From: Clostridiaceae bacterium UBA4839
GTDB lineage: Bacteria; Bacillota; Clostridia; Clostridiales; Caloramatoraceae
NCBI GenBank assembly: GCA_002400085.1
Contig: DHEX01000147.1
Coordinates: forward strand, 1 to 13,609
Length of the DNA: 13,609 nucleotides
Reading direction: 5' to 3'
Shown: positions 6,296-11,913 of the stretch, one piece after another
Layout of the letters: each line of letters begins with the position of its first letter
Numbering within the stretch: the stretch's first letter is position 1
Program-made: the position numbers and the translations under genes
Notes under the pieces: generated by a model
The model's database searches: none
Told to the model about the DNA's origin: nothing
The model's input: only the letters and a program-made list of their open reading frames with translations

Positions 6296-6340
6296 GGCAC
6301 CCCCTCATATTAATTATTTAATATAATATATGAAGGTGCC
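6296..6340 (-). promoter_or_regulatory. Hairpin covering the ribosome site of the cysteine-rich gene
   Basis: GGCACC (6296-6301) pairs with GGTGCC (6335-6340), and TCATAT (6305-6310) with ATATGA (6328-6333), with a small internal bulge. In the minus-strand RNA the GAGGGGGUG ribosome site is in the 3' arm. A further GGTGCC lies at 6348-6353. Confidence 0.45.
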
Positions 6341-6406
6341 TCATATCGGTGCCAGCCTCTTGACATTTGACATTTATTAAAATAAGGGACAGTTGTTCTT
6401 CTGGTG

Positions 6407-6511
6407 ATGCACGGAATCGTGGGGGGCGGAACGGTCAAGACCGCTCCCTACCATTTTATTTTAATCATAAGAACATCTAAATGCTCACTCAATGTTGGTA
6501 CCCAAAAATAA
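6407..6511 (+). repeat. Intergenic repeat element with copy 2 of the 29-bp repeat and a degenerate small ORF
   Basis: Positions 6422-6450 are the reverse complement of repeat copy 1 (24 of 29). On the plus strand, an ATG at 6407 opens 34 codons including GGGTVKTAPYHF, similar to GGKAVKTVSYKY of the small ORF at 246-314. There is no good ribosome site, since the AAGGGAC tract lies some 18 nt upstream. A TTGACATTTGACATTT direct repeat precedes it. I read it as a degraded repeat copy more than an active gene. This fills most of the 328-bp gap 6291-6618, which has no other gene. Confidence 0.4.
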
Positions 6512-6609
6512 GGAGCTGTTGCACTAAAGAATTTACATACAATATATTGATTTGCAAATTTAAAGTTAGCACAATATATTGTAGTATTTATTCTTAGTGC
6601 AACAGCTCC
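6512..6609. mobile_element. 98-bp MITE-like perfect-ended inverted repeat, probably acting as terminator
   Basis: 38-bp arms at 6512-6549 and 6572-6609: the outer 16 bp (GGAGCTGTTGCACTAA) and inner 11 bp (ACAATATATTG) are identical, and 11 bp between them diverge. The 22-bp centre contains TTTGCAAA. The GGAGCTGTTGCAC end looks like an insertion-sequence terminus. No clear target duplication is visible. It starts 9 bp past the aminopeptidase stop, and on the minus strand it is followed by CTTATTTTT, so it can serve as terminator for the thpR operon. Confidence 0.6.
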
Positions 6610-6618
6610 CTCATTTAG

Positions 6619-8028
6619 CTATGCATTCATTAAAAATGCCTTATATGCTCTATATGTTTCATAAATATCAGCTTTGCTTGCTATTTCCCATGGAGCATGC
6701 ATACTAAGCAGTGCTACACCACAGTCAACTACTTCCATATCATACTGAGCAAGAATGTAAGCAATGGTTCCGCCGCCGCCTGCATCTACCTTTCCAAGCT
6801 CTCCTGTTTGCCAAGCTACATTATTTGCATTAAATATATCCCTTACATTTGCCATAAACTCTGCATTGGCATCATTGCAGCCGCCTTTTCCGCGAGATCC
6901 TGTGTATTTATTTATAACAATGCCTTTTCCTGCAAAAGCAGCATTTCTCTTTTCATTAACTGAAGGATAAGTTGGATCAAAAGCTGCAGATACATCAGAT
7001 GAAAGCATCTTTGAATTTGCAAGAGCTCTTCTAAGTTTTATGTCGCTATAATCTTTCCCAATATTTATCAGTTCAGCAACTGTATTTTCAAAAAACTTAG
7101 AGTGCATTCCAGTTGCTCCAACGCTTCCAATTTCTTCTTTATCAACAAAAAGTGCTGTTAAAGTCCTAGTTGGATTTTCAACATCAAGCATAGCCTTAAG
7201 TGATGTATAAGCACAAATCCTGTCATCATGCCCATAAGCCATAACCATACTTCTATCAAATCCTACATCTCTTGATTTTCCTGCAGGAACCACTTCAAGC
7301 TCAGCAGTTACGAAGTCTTCTTCTACAATGCCATATTTTTCATTTAAAAGTTTTAGTATATTTAATTTTACCCTTTCTTTTGCTTCCTTATCTTTTATAG
7401 GTATACTTCCAAAGAGAATATTTAAATCCTCTCCTTCAATTGCCTTGCTTACTTTCTTTTCCATCTGCTCCTGTGAAAGATGAATTAGTAAATCACTTAT
7501 ATATAATACAGGGTCATTATCATCTTCACCAATAACTACATTTAATTTTTCCCCATTTTTCTTAAAAATTACACCATGAACTGCAAGAGGAATAGTAACC
7601 CACTGATACTTTTTAAGTCCACCATAATAATGAGTTTTTAAAAGTGCAAAGCCTTCATCTTCATAAAGAGGATTTGATTTTAAATCAAGCCTTGGAGAAT
7701 CAATATGAGAGCCTACAATATTAAGTCCATTTTCAATTGGCTCTTTTCCTATTACAAATAAAGCAACTCCCTTTCCTTTATTAACTGCATAAACCTTATC
7801 TCCGGCTTTTAAGCTTTTTTCTTTAATTACATCTTTAAAATTTTTAAATCCTTTTAGCTCAGCCATTTTTACAATTTCACAGGTAGCTTCTCTTTCGGTT
7901 TTAGAAGCATCCATAAACTTTTTGTACCCTTCTGAAAAATCCATTACATTTTTTATGCCCTTCTCATCCAGCTTTTCCCATACTAAATCGTACTCCTTTT
8001 TTAAGTTTTCGATTTCTTTAGTGTTCAT
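6619..8028 (-). CDS. M18-family zinc aminopeptidase
   Basis: 469 residues, as usual for the clostridial branch of M18 aminopeptidases. These are cytoplasmic dodecameric enzymes that remove N-terminal residues from peptides using two metal ions. Ligands are visible: H108 and D110 in GSHIDSPRLDLK, D268 in GHDDR, the catalytic and metal-binding E298-E299 in VDKEEIGSVGATG, D345 in SSDVSAAFDP, and H444 in SMHAPWE. The set is complete, so the enzyme should be active. ATG at 8028 has an AGGGGG ribosome site. It is the last gene of the thpR operon, 23 nt after the folate gene, and transcription probably ends in the inverted repeat at 6512-6609. The exact substrate preference cannot be read from the sequence. 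Confidence 0.93.
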   Translation of the reverse strand: MNTKEIENLKKEYDLVWEKLDEKGIKNVMDFSEGYKKFMDASKTEREATCEIVKMAELKGFKNFKDVIKEKSLKAGDKVYAVNKGKGVALFVIGKEPIENGLNIVGSHIDSPRLDLKSNPLYEDEGFALLKTHYYGGLKKYQWVTIPLAVHGVIFKKNGEKLNVVIGEDDNDPVLYISDLLIHLSQEQMEKKVSKAIEGEDLNILFGSIPIKDKEAKERVKLNILKLLNEKYGIVEEDFVTAELEVVPAGKSRDVGFDRSMVMAYGHDDRICAYTSLKAMLDVENPTRTLTALFVDKEEIGSVGATGMHSKFFENTVAELINIGKDYSDIKLRRALANSKMLSSDVSAAFDPTYPSVNEKRNAAFAGKGIVINKYTGSRGKGGCNDANAEFMANVRDIFNANNVAWQTGELGKVDAGGGGTIAYILAQYDMEVVDCGVALLSMHAPWEIASKADIYETYRAYKAFLMNA

Positions 8029-8051
8029 TTTAAAACCCCCTATTAAAATGA

Positions 8052-8612
8052 TTAATTCTTTATTATTTTTTGTATGGCATTTTCGGTAATTATATAGTTC
8101 AATTGAGCATCATGCTCATGTATGCAATTGAAATCAGTTATTTGAAAGCTATAAGCTATTCCAGCAGTAATACCTTTAAAGCCCTCAAGAAATCTATCGT
8201 AATATCCAGCTCCATACCCAATCCTGTATCCCTGAGGATTAAAAGCCACTCCCGGTACTAAAATTAAGTCTATTTCACCCTTATTTGCTATAAAGTTTTC
8301 TTCTGGTTCCATTATACCATAAGAGCCCAATTTTAAATCAGAAATTGATTTAATTATACATGGAACCAGCCTTTTATTCAATTTAATGCTTTTAGGAAAA
8401 ATTACTGTTTTTTTGTCCATTAAAAGTTTTTCTACAACTGCTGATAAATCAACTTCATTTCTAATACTTGAATAAAGCATTACTGACTTAGATTTTTGAA
8501 ATATATCCCAGTTTAAAATCTGCTGGCAAATGCTTTGACTCCATTCCTCTTTTTGCTCTTTTGTTATCCTGCTGCGCTTTTCAATTATTTCTTTCCTAAT
8601 TATATCCTTCAT
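8052..8612 (-). CDS. fthC: 5-formyltetrahydrofolate cyclo-ligase
   Basis: 186 residues, normal length. The enzyme uses ATP to convert 5-formyl-THF to 5,10-methenyl-THF, returning a storage folate to one-carbon metabolism. The N-terminus begins with the conserved basic helix (IRKEIIEKRS). Folate-site residues lie around SVMLYSSIRNEVD (43-55). ILVPGVAFNPQGYRIGYGAG (117-136), followed by YYDRF, is the family's ATP and phosphate signature. The start at ATG 8612 has only a weak ribosome site (GTGGAT), so translation may depend on coupling to the DUF896 gene ending 22 nt upstream. It lies in the thpR operon, before the aminopeptidase. Confidence 0.94.
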   Translation of the reverse strand: MKDIIRKEIIEKRSRITKEQKEEWSQSICQQILNWDIFQKSKSVMLYSSIRNEVDLSAVVEKLLMDKKTVIFPKSIKLNKRLVPCIIKSISDLKLGSYGIMEPEENFIANKGEIDLILVPGVAFNPQGYRIGYGAGYYDRFLEGFKGITAGIAYSFQITDFNCIHEHDAQLNYIITENAIQKIIKN

Positions 8613-8634
8613 ATATCCACAACCCCAATATTAT

Positions 8635-8871
8635 TTAATTATTATGCTCATGGCAATTACAGTTATGCTCATGCTCTTTTGTTCTTTTTTCATATTCTTC
8701 CGGTGATACCACCTCAATATTTTCAAGCTGGCTCCTTAAGTTTTCTTTAATAGAATTAATATATTTACTTCTTAATTTTTTTTGTTCCTCTTTTTCTTCT
8801 TCTGTCAGCCCTTCAGCTTTTTGCTTTTTATAAAGTTCATTTATCCTGCCTATCGTTTCATCTGTAGCCAT
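8635..8871 (-). CDS. DUF896 family protein with His/Cys-rich tail
   Basis: 78 residues from ATG at 8869-8871, which has GGGAG 9 nt upstream; an in-frame TTG 15 nt earlier lies inside that ribosome site and is unlikely. Residues 7-46 (IGRINELYKKQKAEGLTEEE and on to KYINSIKENL) match the DUF896/YnzC family, small helical-hairpin proteins of Firmicutes with no firm function. Unlike B. subtilis YnzC, the C-terminus ends HEHNCNCHEH (67-76), with four His and two Cys, which could bind a metal. The tail-coding DNA has an 11-bp direct repeat (8642-8652, 8663-8673) 21 bp apart, so the tail may come from a seven-codon duplication. It is second in the thpR operon, 19 nt after thpR. Confidence 0.85.
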   Translation of the reverse strand: MATDETIGRINELYKKQKAEGLTEEEKEEQKKLRSKYINSIKENLRSQLENIEVVSPEEYEKRTKEHEHNCNCHEHNN

Positions 8872-8890
8872 ATGCTCATCTCCCAAAAAT

Positions 8891-9439
8891 TTACTTTAAA
8901 TTAATTATATATAAAGGTGTATATACTCTTTTATACTGTATTTGTTCGCTTTTCATTATAGTTACCTTATCAAATAAGATGTTTTCATCAAAATACTTTT
9001 TAGATTCCTCCTGTATTTCTTCAAAAGGCTTGTTAAGTATTACTTCTTGTGCAATTGTAACATGGGGAACAAATTTTTTATCCTTTTTAAATCCATTTTT
9101 TTCACATACTTCTTCTGTAATAAGAGCTGTTTTATATAAGCTCCCAGATAGATCTTCAACTTTTAAGTAAATTGTGCTTATTTTTTCACCTTTCCCAAAA
9201 CATCCTAAGCCATTAATTTTAGCATGAAAAGGATGCACATCCCCTAACCTTAAGCTTAATTCTTTATATATATTTTCTGCAGCAGAAGGCTCCGTTTCAC
9301 CCAAAAATTTTAATGTTAAATGAAAATTGTCTACATATTTAAATCTTCCAGATAAGCTGTTATCTTTAATCATTTTCTGAGTATTATATATTTTTTGTTT
9401 AATATCTTTATTGAATTCCAATGCAATAAAAGTTCTCAA
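8891..9439 (-). CDS. thpR: RNA 2',3'-cyclic phosphodiesterase (2H family)
   Basis: 182 residues. Both 2H-phosphoesterase motifs are present: H40-L-T42 in HLTLKFLGE and H126-V-T128 in PHVTIAQE, forming the catalytic pair that opens 2',3'-cyclic phosphates on RNA ends. The family name ThpR (LigT) comes from the E. coli protein, which also has 2'-5' ligase activity in vitro. The start is TTG at 9437-9439, with GGGGTG 6 nt upstream; the protein then begins MRTFIAL, as family members do. An in-frame GTG three codons earlier lies within that ribosome site. It is the first gene of a four-gene operon with a promoter at 9463-9491. Confidence 0.9.
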   Translation of the reverse strand: MRTFIALEFNKDIKQKIYNTQKMIKDNSLSGRFKYVDNFHLTLKFLGETEPSAAENIYKELSLRLGDVHPFHAKINGLGCFGKGEKISTIYLKVEDLSGSLYKTALITEEVCEKNGFKKDKKFVPHVTIAQEVILNKPFEEIQEESKKYFDENILFDKVTIMKSEQIQYKRVYTPLYIINLK

Positions 9440-9462
9440 ATTTTTCACCCCATTTATAATTC

Positions 9463-9491
9463 ATTATAGTTTATTTATATAAATTTTGTAA
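9463..9491 (-). promoter_or_regulatory. Promoter of the thpR operon
   Basis: Minus-strand consensus TATAAT (9463-9468), with a 17-nt spacer to a weak -35 TTACAA (9486-9491). It sits directly after the glpX terminator, so the operon is transcribed independently. Confidence 0.6.
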
Positions 9492-9506
9492 GATACAATA
9501 TTAAAA

Positions 9507-9526
9507 AAAGGGGCAAAAGCCCCTTT
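9507..9526 (-). terminator. Intrinsic terminator of glpX
   Basis: Arms AAAGGGGC (9507-9514) and GCCCCTTT (9519-9526) with an AAAA loop, followed by a T run on the minus strand. The glpX stop codon overlaps the stem. Confidence 0.92.
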
Positions 9527-10514
9527 AGGAAAAATTAATTTCATCATTTATATTTATCATGCTTCTATCCAATTTATGAGAGGCATCTACAAATCTAATA
9601 ATGCCATTTGTTGATCTCATTACTACTGAATGAGTGGATGCTGAATTGTCCTTATAAGTGACCCCTTTAAGCAATTCAAAATCCGTAATTGCTGTGGCAG
9701 CAAAAAATACATCATCTTTAAGGATTAAATCATCTTGAGATAAAACCCTATCTATATCGGAAATTCCTACTCTTCTGCACATTGCCATTTGCTTTTCATT
9801 TTCAGGCATAAGTTTTCCTAATATCTCTCCTCCAAGACATTTTAATGCTGCTGCAGCAAGTACTCCCTCGGGTGCTCCGCCAATACCCATTAGGATATCT
9901 ATTCCGCTATCCTCAAATGCTGTTGATAATGCTGCAGCAATATCTCCTTCACCAAAAATTTTAACCCTTGCTCCAGTGCTTCTTGCTTCTTTAATCAAAT
10001 TTTCATGCCTTTTTCTATCTAAAATTGCCACTGTCATTTCATCTATGTCTTTCCCTAACGCTTTTGAAACATTTGTAATATTTTCTTCAACTGATGCATT
10101 AATATCAATGGAGCCCTTTGCACTTGGCCCAACTGCAATTTTTTTCATATATATCTGCGGTGCTTTAAATATTCCTCCCTCCTCTGCAACAGCTATTGCA
10201 GATATGGCATTGGATCTTCCTTTTGCAACAAGGTTATTTCCATCTACAGGATCTATTGCTATATCATATTTTTTTAGTCCATCTTCCCACATTCCCACTT
10301 TTTCACCAATATACATTATAGGAGATTTATTAAGTTCACATTCGCCAATTACAACTCTGCCCTTTATAGGAAGCAAATCAAAAGCATGTCTCACCCCATC
10401 AACAGCAGCTTTATCAACTTCACTGCTGTTTCCTCTTCCAAGTAATTTTGAACAAGCTAATGCGGCACCCTCTGTTACTCGGACAATACCCATCGCTATA
10501 TCAAAATTTTCCAT
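9525..10514 (-). CDS. glpX: Class II fructose-1,6-bisphosphatase (GlpX)
   Basis: 329 residues from ATG at 10512-10514, preceded by GGAGG 8 nt away; an in-frame TTG upstream overlaps that site. The enzyme hydrolyses fructose-1,6-bisphosphate to fructose-6-phosphate, the committed gluconeogenic step. Metal and catalytic positions align with E. coli GlpX: D34 (for D33), E58 in VVIGECE (E57), D88 in IDPVDG (D85), and E216 in GGAPEG (E213). Two changes stand out: D91 where E. coli has E88, and N93 where the motif usually has Thr; Cys59 replaces the usual Gly. These are conservative or tolerated positions, so activity is likely. It is a single-gene unit with a promoter inside a 14-bp inverted repeat and a terminator at its stop. 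pckA in the same window supplies the upstream gluconeogenic step. Confidence 0.94.
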   Translation of the reverse strand: MENFDIAMGIVRVTEGAALACSKLLGRGNSSEVDKAAVDGVRHAFDLLPIKGRVVIGECELNKSPIMYIGEKVGMWEDGLKKYDIAIDPVDGNNLVAKGRSNAISAIAVAEEGGIFKAPQIYMKKIAVGPSAKGSIDINASVEENITNVSKALGKDIDEMTVAILDRKRHENLIKEARSTGARVKIFGEGDIAAALSTAFEDSGIDILMGIGGAPEGVLAAAALKCLGGEILGKLMPENEKQMAMCRRVGISDIDRVLSQDDLILKDDVFFAATAITDFELLKGVTYKDNSASTHSVVMRSTNGIIRFVDASHKLDRSMININDEINFS

Positions 10515-10527
10515 TCCAAAAACCTCC

Positions 10528-10596
10528 AATATTATTTTGTAATAATATTATATCATATTGAAAATTATAGTTAAATATACTATACAAAATAATATT
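10528..10596 (-). promoter_or_regulatory. glpX promoter enclosed by a 14-bp perfect inverted repeat
   Basis: Arms AATATTATTTTGTA (10528-10541) and TACAAAATAATATT (10583-10596) are exact inverted copies. Between them on the minus strand are TTTAAC (10570-10575), a 17-nt spacer and TATAAT (10547-10552). The inner arm lies at the transcription start just before the ribosome site, and the outer arm about 50 bp upstream. A 12-bp palindrome, TAGCATATGCTA (10597-10608), adjoins it. These may be operators or a leader structure. Confidence 0.5.
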
Positions 10597-10624
10597 TAGC
10601 ATATGCTATATAAGCAAAATAAAA

Positions 10625-10656
10625 TCAGCAAACTCCTATATTAAGAAATTTGCTGA
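10625..10656 (-). terminator. Intrinsic terminator after the YvlD-type gene
   Basis: Arms TCAGCAAA (10625-10632) and TTTGCTGA (10649-10656), followed on the minus strand by TTTTATTTT. It begins 16 bp past the stop codon. Confidence 0.8.
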
Positions 10657-10672
10657 CTGTTAGCTTATGTTT

Positions 10673-11032
10673 TTAGAATATATCCTGTGGTAAAATTGCA
10701 TCGAGTACACCAATAACCAAAGCTGCTATTATTGCTCCCCATATGCTTGCTGATACTCCAGGTACAAAAAATTGTGTCACATATAATATAATAGCGGCTA
10801 TAATAAATCCTGATATTCCTCTTCCAGTTGGTGATGCATCTATACCAAATCCCATCTGAACAAAATAATCAACAACAGTAATAAAAATAGCTGCAAAAAC
10901 TGCAGGCCAAAAGCCAGCAACTGAAAACCCGGGGGTTAAGAAGCCTACAAGAAGAAGTACCAATCCATTCACTACAAATTTAATTATTAAACCCCAGATA
11001 CTTGTTTTGTGTTCTCTTTCTGAATCAGCCAT
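10673..11032 (-). CDS. YvlD-type four-helix membrane protein (phage holin 4 superfamily, PF04020-like)
   Basis: 119 residues from ATG at 11030-11032, with AGGAGGTG 9 nt upstream. An in-frame TTG 18 codons earlier abuts the -10 element and cannot be on the transcript. Four hydrophobic segments are visible: about 13-32, 42-60, 71-90 and 97-115. The two halves repeat a motif: LTPGFSVAGFWPAVFAAIF before TVVDYF, and VPGVSASIWGAIIAALVIG before VLDAIL. This matches the small YvlD/DUF360-like membrane proteins often labelled phage holin. No phage genes are nearby, so a holin role is unlikely; in B. subtilis relatives are linked to cell-envelope stress. The function is unknown. It is a single-gene unit with its own promoter and terminator. 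Confidence 0.82.
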   Translation of the reverse strand: MADSEREHKTSIWGLIIKFVVNGLVLLLVGFLTPGFSVAGFWPAVFAAIFITVVDYFVQMGFGIDASPTGRGISGFIIAAIILYVTQFFVPGVSASIWGAIIAALVIGVLDAILPQDIF

Positions 11033-11085
11033 TTTATTTAACACCTCCTGAATTTTATTATTTACAAAGCCAGCAATATTATTCA

Positions 11086-11115
11086 AATATAATTTCCATA
11101 CTCAAAGGATTTCAA
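11086..11115 (-). promoter_or_regulatory. Promoter of the YvlD-type gene
   Basis: Minus-strand TTGAAA (11110-11115), 18-nt spacer, TATATT (11086-11091). It places the start near 11080, about 50 nt before the ATG. Confidence 0.5.
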
Positions 11116-11167
11116 GATAAATTTTCAACAACTTTCCAATTTTTTATATATGATTTATTAAAAATAA

Positions 11168-11204
11168 AAAAAAGATTTATGATTTAAAATCATAAATCTT
11201 TTTT
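11168..11204 (-). terminator. Terminator of the tRNA-Glu unit
   Basis: Perfect 18-bp arms (11168-11185 and 11187-11204) around one base, followed on the minus strand by a T-rich run (TTTTATTTTT). It lies 2 bp after the mature end of the second tRNA and could also work in the plus direction. Confidence 0.85.
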
Positions 11205-11206
11205 AA

Positions 11207-11281
11207 TGGTAGTCTTATGGGGAATCGAACCCCAGTCTCTGCCGTGAGAGGGCAACGTCCTAACCGCTAGACCATAAGACC
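11207..11281 (-). tRNA. tRNA-Glu (anticodon CUC), second copy
   Basis: 75 nt with encoded CCA. The anticodon stem TTGCC/GGCAG encloses CTCTCAC, so the anticodon is CUC, reading GAG. The D stem is GTCT/GGAC, and the T arm is TGGGG-TTCGATT-CCCCA. The first acceptor pair is G1-U72. It differs from its neighbour at six positions, including acceptor changes that keep pairing. Confidence 0.95.
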
Positions 11282-11294
11282 TCAATAATGGTAA

Positions 11295-11369
11295 TGGTAG
11301 TCCTATGGGGGATCGAACCCCAATCTCTGCCGTGAGAGGGCAACGTCCTAACCGTTAGACCATAGAACC
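11295..11369 (-). tRNA. tRNA-Glu (anticodon CUC), first copy
   Basis: 75 nt with encoded CCA, 13 nt upstream of the other copy. The anticodon loop CTCTCAC gives CUC. The acceptor starts GGTTCTA and ends TAGGACT-A-CCA, with G1-U72 and U4-G69 wobbles. Both are transcribed from the promoter at 11383-11411. Confidence 0.95.
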
Positions 11370-11382
11370 GCTAACAAACTAT

Positions 11383-11411
11383 AGTTTACAAAAATAATAT
11401 AGGTTTGTCAA
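11383..11411 (-). promoter_or_regulatory. tRNA-Glu promoter
   Basis: Minus-strand consensus TTGACA (11406-11411), 17-nt spacer, TAAACT (11383-11388). It starts 3 bp past the yaaR stop codon and places the start a few bases before the first tRNA. Confidence 0.75.
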
Positions 11412-11413
11412 TA

Positions 11414-11842
11414 CTATTTATAAACATCAATAATAAGTCCTCTAATTTCTTCTATTTTATCAGCTATATCAATGTTATCTTTTTCCTTACTAATCAGCTC
11501 TTTTGTCATTTCATCTAATTTTTTATTTATTACTTCAATTTTAATATGTATTCCATAATTAAGAGGCCCAGGTTCCTTTTTTAACCTGTAAGCATTTTTA
11601 ACAACAAAAGATAAATACTTCTGAATCTTTTCTTTATATTCTTTTGCATCTTTAAGGCTTCTTGTTGAAGCTAATCTCTTTCCAACAATATCTATATCAT
11701 CAAGCATTTTTTTTATTTCTTGTTCTGTTTGTTCTTTACTCTCAAGATCAAGCGTCGTAGAAAATTTTGTACCTTTAACTTTTTTTTCTTTAATATTGCT
11801 TTTAGTTTGAATATTTTTACCTGAAATACCATTAACTTTCAT
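11414..11842 (-). CDS. YaaR-family (DUF327) protein
   Basis: 142 residues, ATG with a GGAGG site 6 nt upstream. The N-terminal 35 residues are basic and probably disordered. From about 45 the protein is helical and matches the YaaR/DUF327 family: GKRLASTRSLKDAKEYKEKI (53-72), KYLSFVVKNAYRLKK (74-88), and the diagnostic end KIEEIRGLIIDVYK (129-142). The family is widespread in Firmicutes, but its function is not established. There is no signal peptide or membrane segment. It lies between the pckA terminator and the tRNA promoter, so it is a single-gene unit; a weak -10 (GATAAT) is visible just upstream, right after the terminator hairpin. No separate terminator was seen at its end. Confidence 0.85.
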   Translation of the reverse strand: MKVNGISGKNIQTKSNIKEKKVKGTKFSTTLDLESKEQTEQEIKKMLDDIDIVGKRLASTRSLKDAKEYKEKIQKYLSFVVKNAYRLKKEPGPLNYGIHIKIEVINKKLDEMTKELISKEKDNIDIADKIEEIRGLIIDVYK

Positions 11843-11874
11843 AGGTATCCTCCAAAGTTCACAATGATATTATC

Positions 11875-11907
11875 AAATTAACTGCGGGATAGTCCCGCAG
11901 TTAATTT
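11875..11907 (-). terminator. Terminator of pckA
   Basis: Perfect 15-bp arms (11875-11889 and 11893-11907) with a GC-rich core, CTGCGGGA/TCCCGCAG, and a 3-nt loop. It begins 6 bp past the pckA stop. The symmetry would also allow termination in the plus direction. Confidence 0.88.
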
Positions 11908-11913
11908 TTGATT

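Noticed and set aside
6360..6390. Plus-strand promoter from TTGACATTTGACATTT
   Set aside because: Two -35-like hexamers, but no -10 at 16-18 nt from either.
9976..10542. 188-codon open frame on the plus strand
   Set aside because: Fully antisense to glpX, which has complete motifs and family length; no ribosome site; Ser/Pro-rich translation typical of a shadow frame.
10673..11032. True phage holin
   Set aside because: No phage genes nearby, own promoter and terminator, and the family label is known to cover chromosomal YvlD-type membrane proteins.
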